In this document: piece by piece, positions 62,843-64,000 of the stretch
Layout of the letters: each line of letters starts with the position of its first letter
Numbering within the stretch: the stretch's first letter is position 1
NCBI GenBank assembly: GCA_900314525.1
Contig: OMVN01000001.1
Location: forward strand, 62,001 to 126,000
Source: an uncultured Eubacteriales bacterium
GTDB lineage: Bacteria; Bacillota; Clostridia; Lachnospirales; Lachnospiraceae
DNA length: 64,000 nt
Reading direction: 5' to 3'
Made by a program: the position numbers and the translations under genes
Notes under the pieces: generated by a model
Told to the model about the DNA's origin: nothing
The model's input: only the letters and a program-made list of their open reading frames with translations
Databases searched by the model: none

Positions 62843-64000
62843 TTAATTATTTAACCTGCTTTCGAATTCTTCCATCGTAATCAGTACTTTTCTAGGCTTT
62901 GTTCCCTCGTCAGGGCCCACAACACCTTCCTTTTCCAACTGGTCAATAATTCTTGCAGCTCTGTTAAATCCTATCTTAAACATTCTCTGCAGCATACTAG
63001 TTGATCCTTTGTCTTTTTCAATGACAAATTTACCTGCCTGTTCATATAATACATCTTTATCGTCATCTTCGCCACTACCATTTGTGTCACTTTGTCCCGA
63101 ATTCACTTCTGTATTAGCTATATTTTCATCGTAGGTTACATCCAGATTACTCTTCTTTAAGAAACTTACCACATTTGAAACTTCCTCATCTGATACAAAT
63201 GCTCCCTGAAGTCTCACTGGTTTAATATAACCTGAAGGGTAAAATAGCATATCTCCATTTCCCAGAAGCTTTTCTCCGCCATTACAGTCAATAATAGTTC
63301 GAGAATCTGTACCTGACGATACTAAAAGTGCCACTCTAGATGGAATATTTGCTTTTATTAGACCAGTAACTACGTCAACTGAAGGCCTCTGTGTAGCAAT
63401 TATCAGATGAATTCCAGCAGCTCTGGCAAGCTGTGCAAGTCGACAGATTGAAGCCTCTACCTCTTTTGCTGCTACCATCATAAGATCCGCAAGCTCATCA
63501 ATAATAATAACAATCTGAGGTTTAACACTTAATACCTCATCTCCGTCTTTATAATTCATCTGCTTAACTTTTTCATTGTATCCCTTAAGATCTCTGACAT
63601 TATATTTTGCAAACAGCTTATATCTCTCACCCATTTCAGCTACAGCCCAGTTAAGCGCACCTGCTGCCTTCTTCGGGTCTGTTACAACTGGTGTAAGAAG
63701 ATGTGGTATTCCATTATAAACTCCAAACTCTACTACTTTAGGATCTACAATTATAAATCTCACCTCAGAAGGTTTTGCCCTGAATAAAATACTCATAATT
63801 ATGGAGTTTGTAAAAACTGATTTACCAGATCCAGTTGTTCCTGCAATAAGCATATGTGGCATCTTTGCAATATCTGCAACTATAACTTTTCCAGCTATAT
63901 CCATACCTGCTGCAAAAGCTATCTTAGACTTCTGCTTTCTTAATTCCTCTGATTCTATCAGGTCTCTTAAAAATACTGATTCCCTCTTTGCATTTGGAAC
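62843..64000 (-). CDS. FtsK/SpoIIIE DNA translocase (C-terminal part, cut by window end)
   Basis: This is the motor part of a chromosome translocase that clears DNA from the septum. The frame stays open to the right edge, so only about the last 385 residues are present. They start in VPNAKRESVFLRDLI, include the Walker A LIAGTTGSGKSVFTNS, Walker B QIVIIIDELADLMM, and the DNA-orienting gamma winged-helix end with RMFKIGFNRAARIIDQLE. An acidic Asn/Ser linker (about 90 residues from the end) joins motor and gamma. Whether it is FtsK or SpoIIIE depends on the missing N-terminus. Confidence 0.95.
   Translation of the reverse strand, partial: VPNAKRESVFLRDLIESEELRKQKSKIAFAAGMDIAGKVIVADIAKMPHMLIAGTTGSGKSVFTNSIIMSILFRAKPSEVRFIIVDPKVVEFGVYNGIPHLLTPVVTDPKKAAGALNWAVAEMGERYKLFAKYNVRDLKGYNEKVKQMNYKDGDEVLSVKPQIVIIIDELADLMMVAAKEVEASICRLAQLARAAGIHLIIATQRPSVDVVTGLIKANIPSRVALLVSSGTDSRTIIDCNGGEKLLGNGDMLFYPSGYIKPVRLQGAFVSDEEVSNVVSFLKKSNLDVTYDENIANTEVNSGQSDTNGSGEDDDKDVLYEQAGKFVIEKDKGSTSMLQRMFKIGFNRAARIIDQLEKEGVVGPDEGTKPRKVLITMEEFESRLNN

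Noticed and set aside
62385-62846. 153-residue plus-strand open frame
   Set aside because: Fully antisense to the N-terminal half of fhs; no start signal.
1-64000. CRISPR arrays, insertion sequences, prophage genes, att sites
   Set aside because: Reading through all intergenic regions showed no regularly spaced repeats, transposase or integrase genes, or duplicated flanks; intergenic spaces are short and filled by promoters, RNA genes and terminators.

Overview
The window is an AT-rich chromosomal segment from a spore-forming, Gram-positive anaerobe of the Clostridia, most likely Lachnospiraceae. This is inferred from gene content and order: scfA (SCIFF peptide) with its radical SAM maturase, a TIGR04086-type membrane protein and fused secDF; the spoIIGA-sigE and sigG sporulation genes; meso-DAP wall synthesis (dapF, a MurE with a DNxR motif); pyrBI; and a PASTA kinase/PP2C pair. 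Nearly all genes lie on the minus strand. I see no insertion sequence, prophage, CRISPR array or plasmid feature. This is core chromosome with one clear accessory-like gene, the large surface adhesin.

Layout. 1-2.8 kb: apt and recJ. 2.8-7.2 kb: secDF, scfB, the 49-residue SCIFF precursor scfA (its own promoter, strong RBS and 3' hairpin) and a small membrane protein. 7.3-12.5 kb: a CNNM/HlyC-type protein convergent with a 1272-residue thioester/SpaA-repeat surface protein. 12.5-14 kb: pyrBI. 14-22.4 kb: a polysaccharide deacetylase, RNase P RNA, a nucleoside kinase, trmK, rpoD, dnaG, dgt and deoD. 22.5-25.8 kb: tRNA-Leu, then a queuosine-precursor operon (queD-queE-folE-queC-queF) behind a preQ1-type riboswitch with terminator. 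25.9-30.5 kb: aroE, yqeG, nrdR, ylmC/ymxH, sigG, thiD and a DUF5662-type gene. 30.5-33.6 kb: a trigger-factor-like lipoprotein, sigE and spoIIGA, the last behind a promoter with two Spo0A-box matches. 33.6-44.1 kb: a reduced division/cell-wall cluster, mraZ-rsmH-ftsL-pbp-pbp-murD-ftsW-ftsQ-ftsZ, lacking mraY, murF and murG. 44.2-46.4 kb: lgt and ychF. 46.4-64 kb: a long minus-strand run read as ftsK (cut by the window end), fhs, dapF, murE, folD, priA, def, fmt, rsmB, rlmN, prpC, prkC, rsgA, rpe, thiN.

How the parts fit. The segment links macromolecular synthesis (primase, primary sigma factor, tRNA/rRNA modification, formyl-Met handling) to wall growth and division (dcw genes, murE, dapF, PASTA kinase) and to early and late sporulation sigma factors. 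The most informative non-coding signals are the scfA transcription unit, the preQ1-type leader, helically phased GTGG repeats between the mraZ promoter and its start codon, and the Spo0A-type spoIIGA promoter. I found no wholly unknown multi-gene system. The best leads are the SCIFF locus, the thioester adhesin, the trigger-factor-like lipoprotein placed between sigE and sigG, and the DUF5662 gene. Several starts were moved to an internal ATG, TTG or GTG because a good ribosome binding site supports it; each entry says so.
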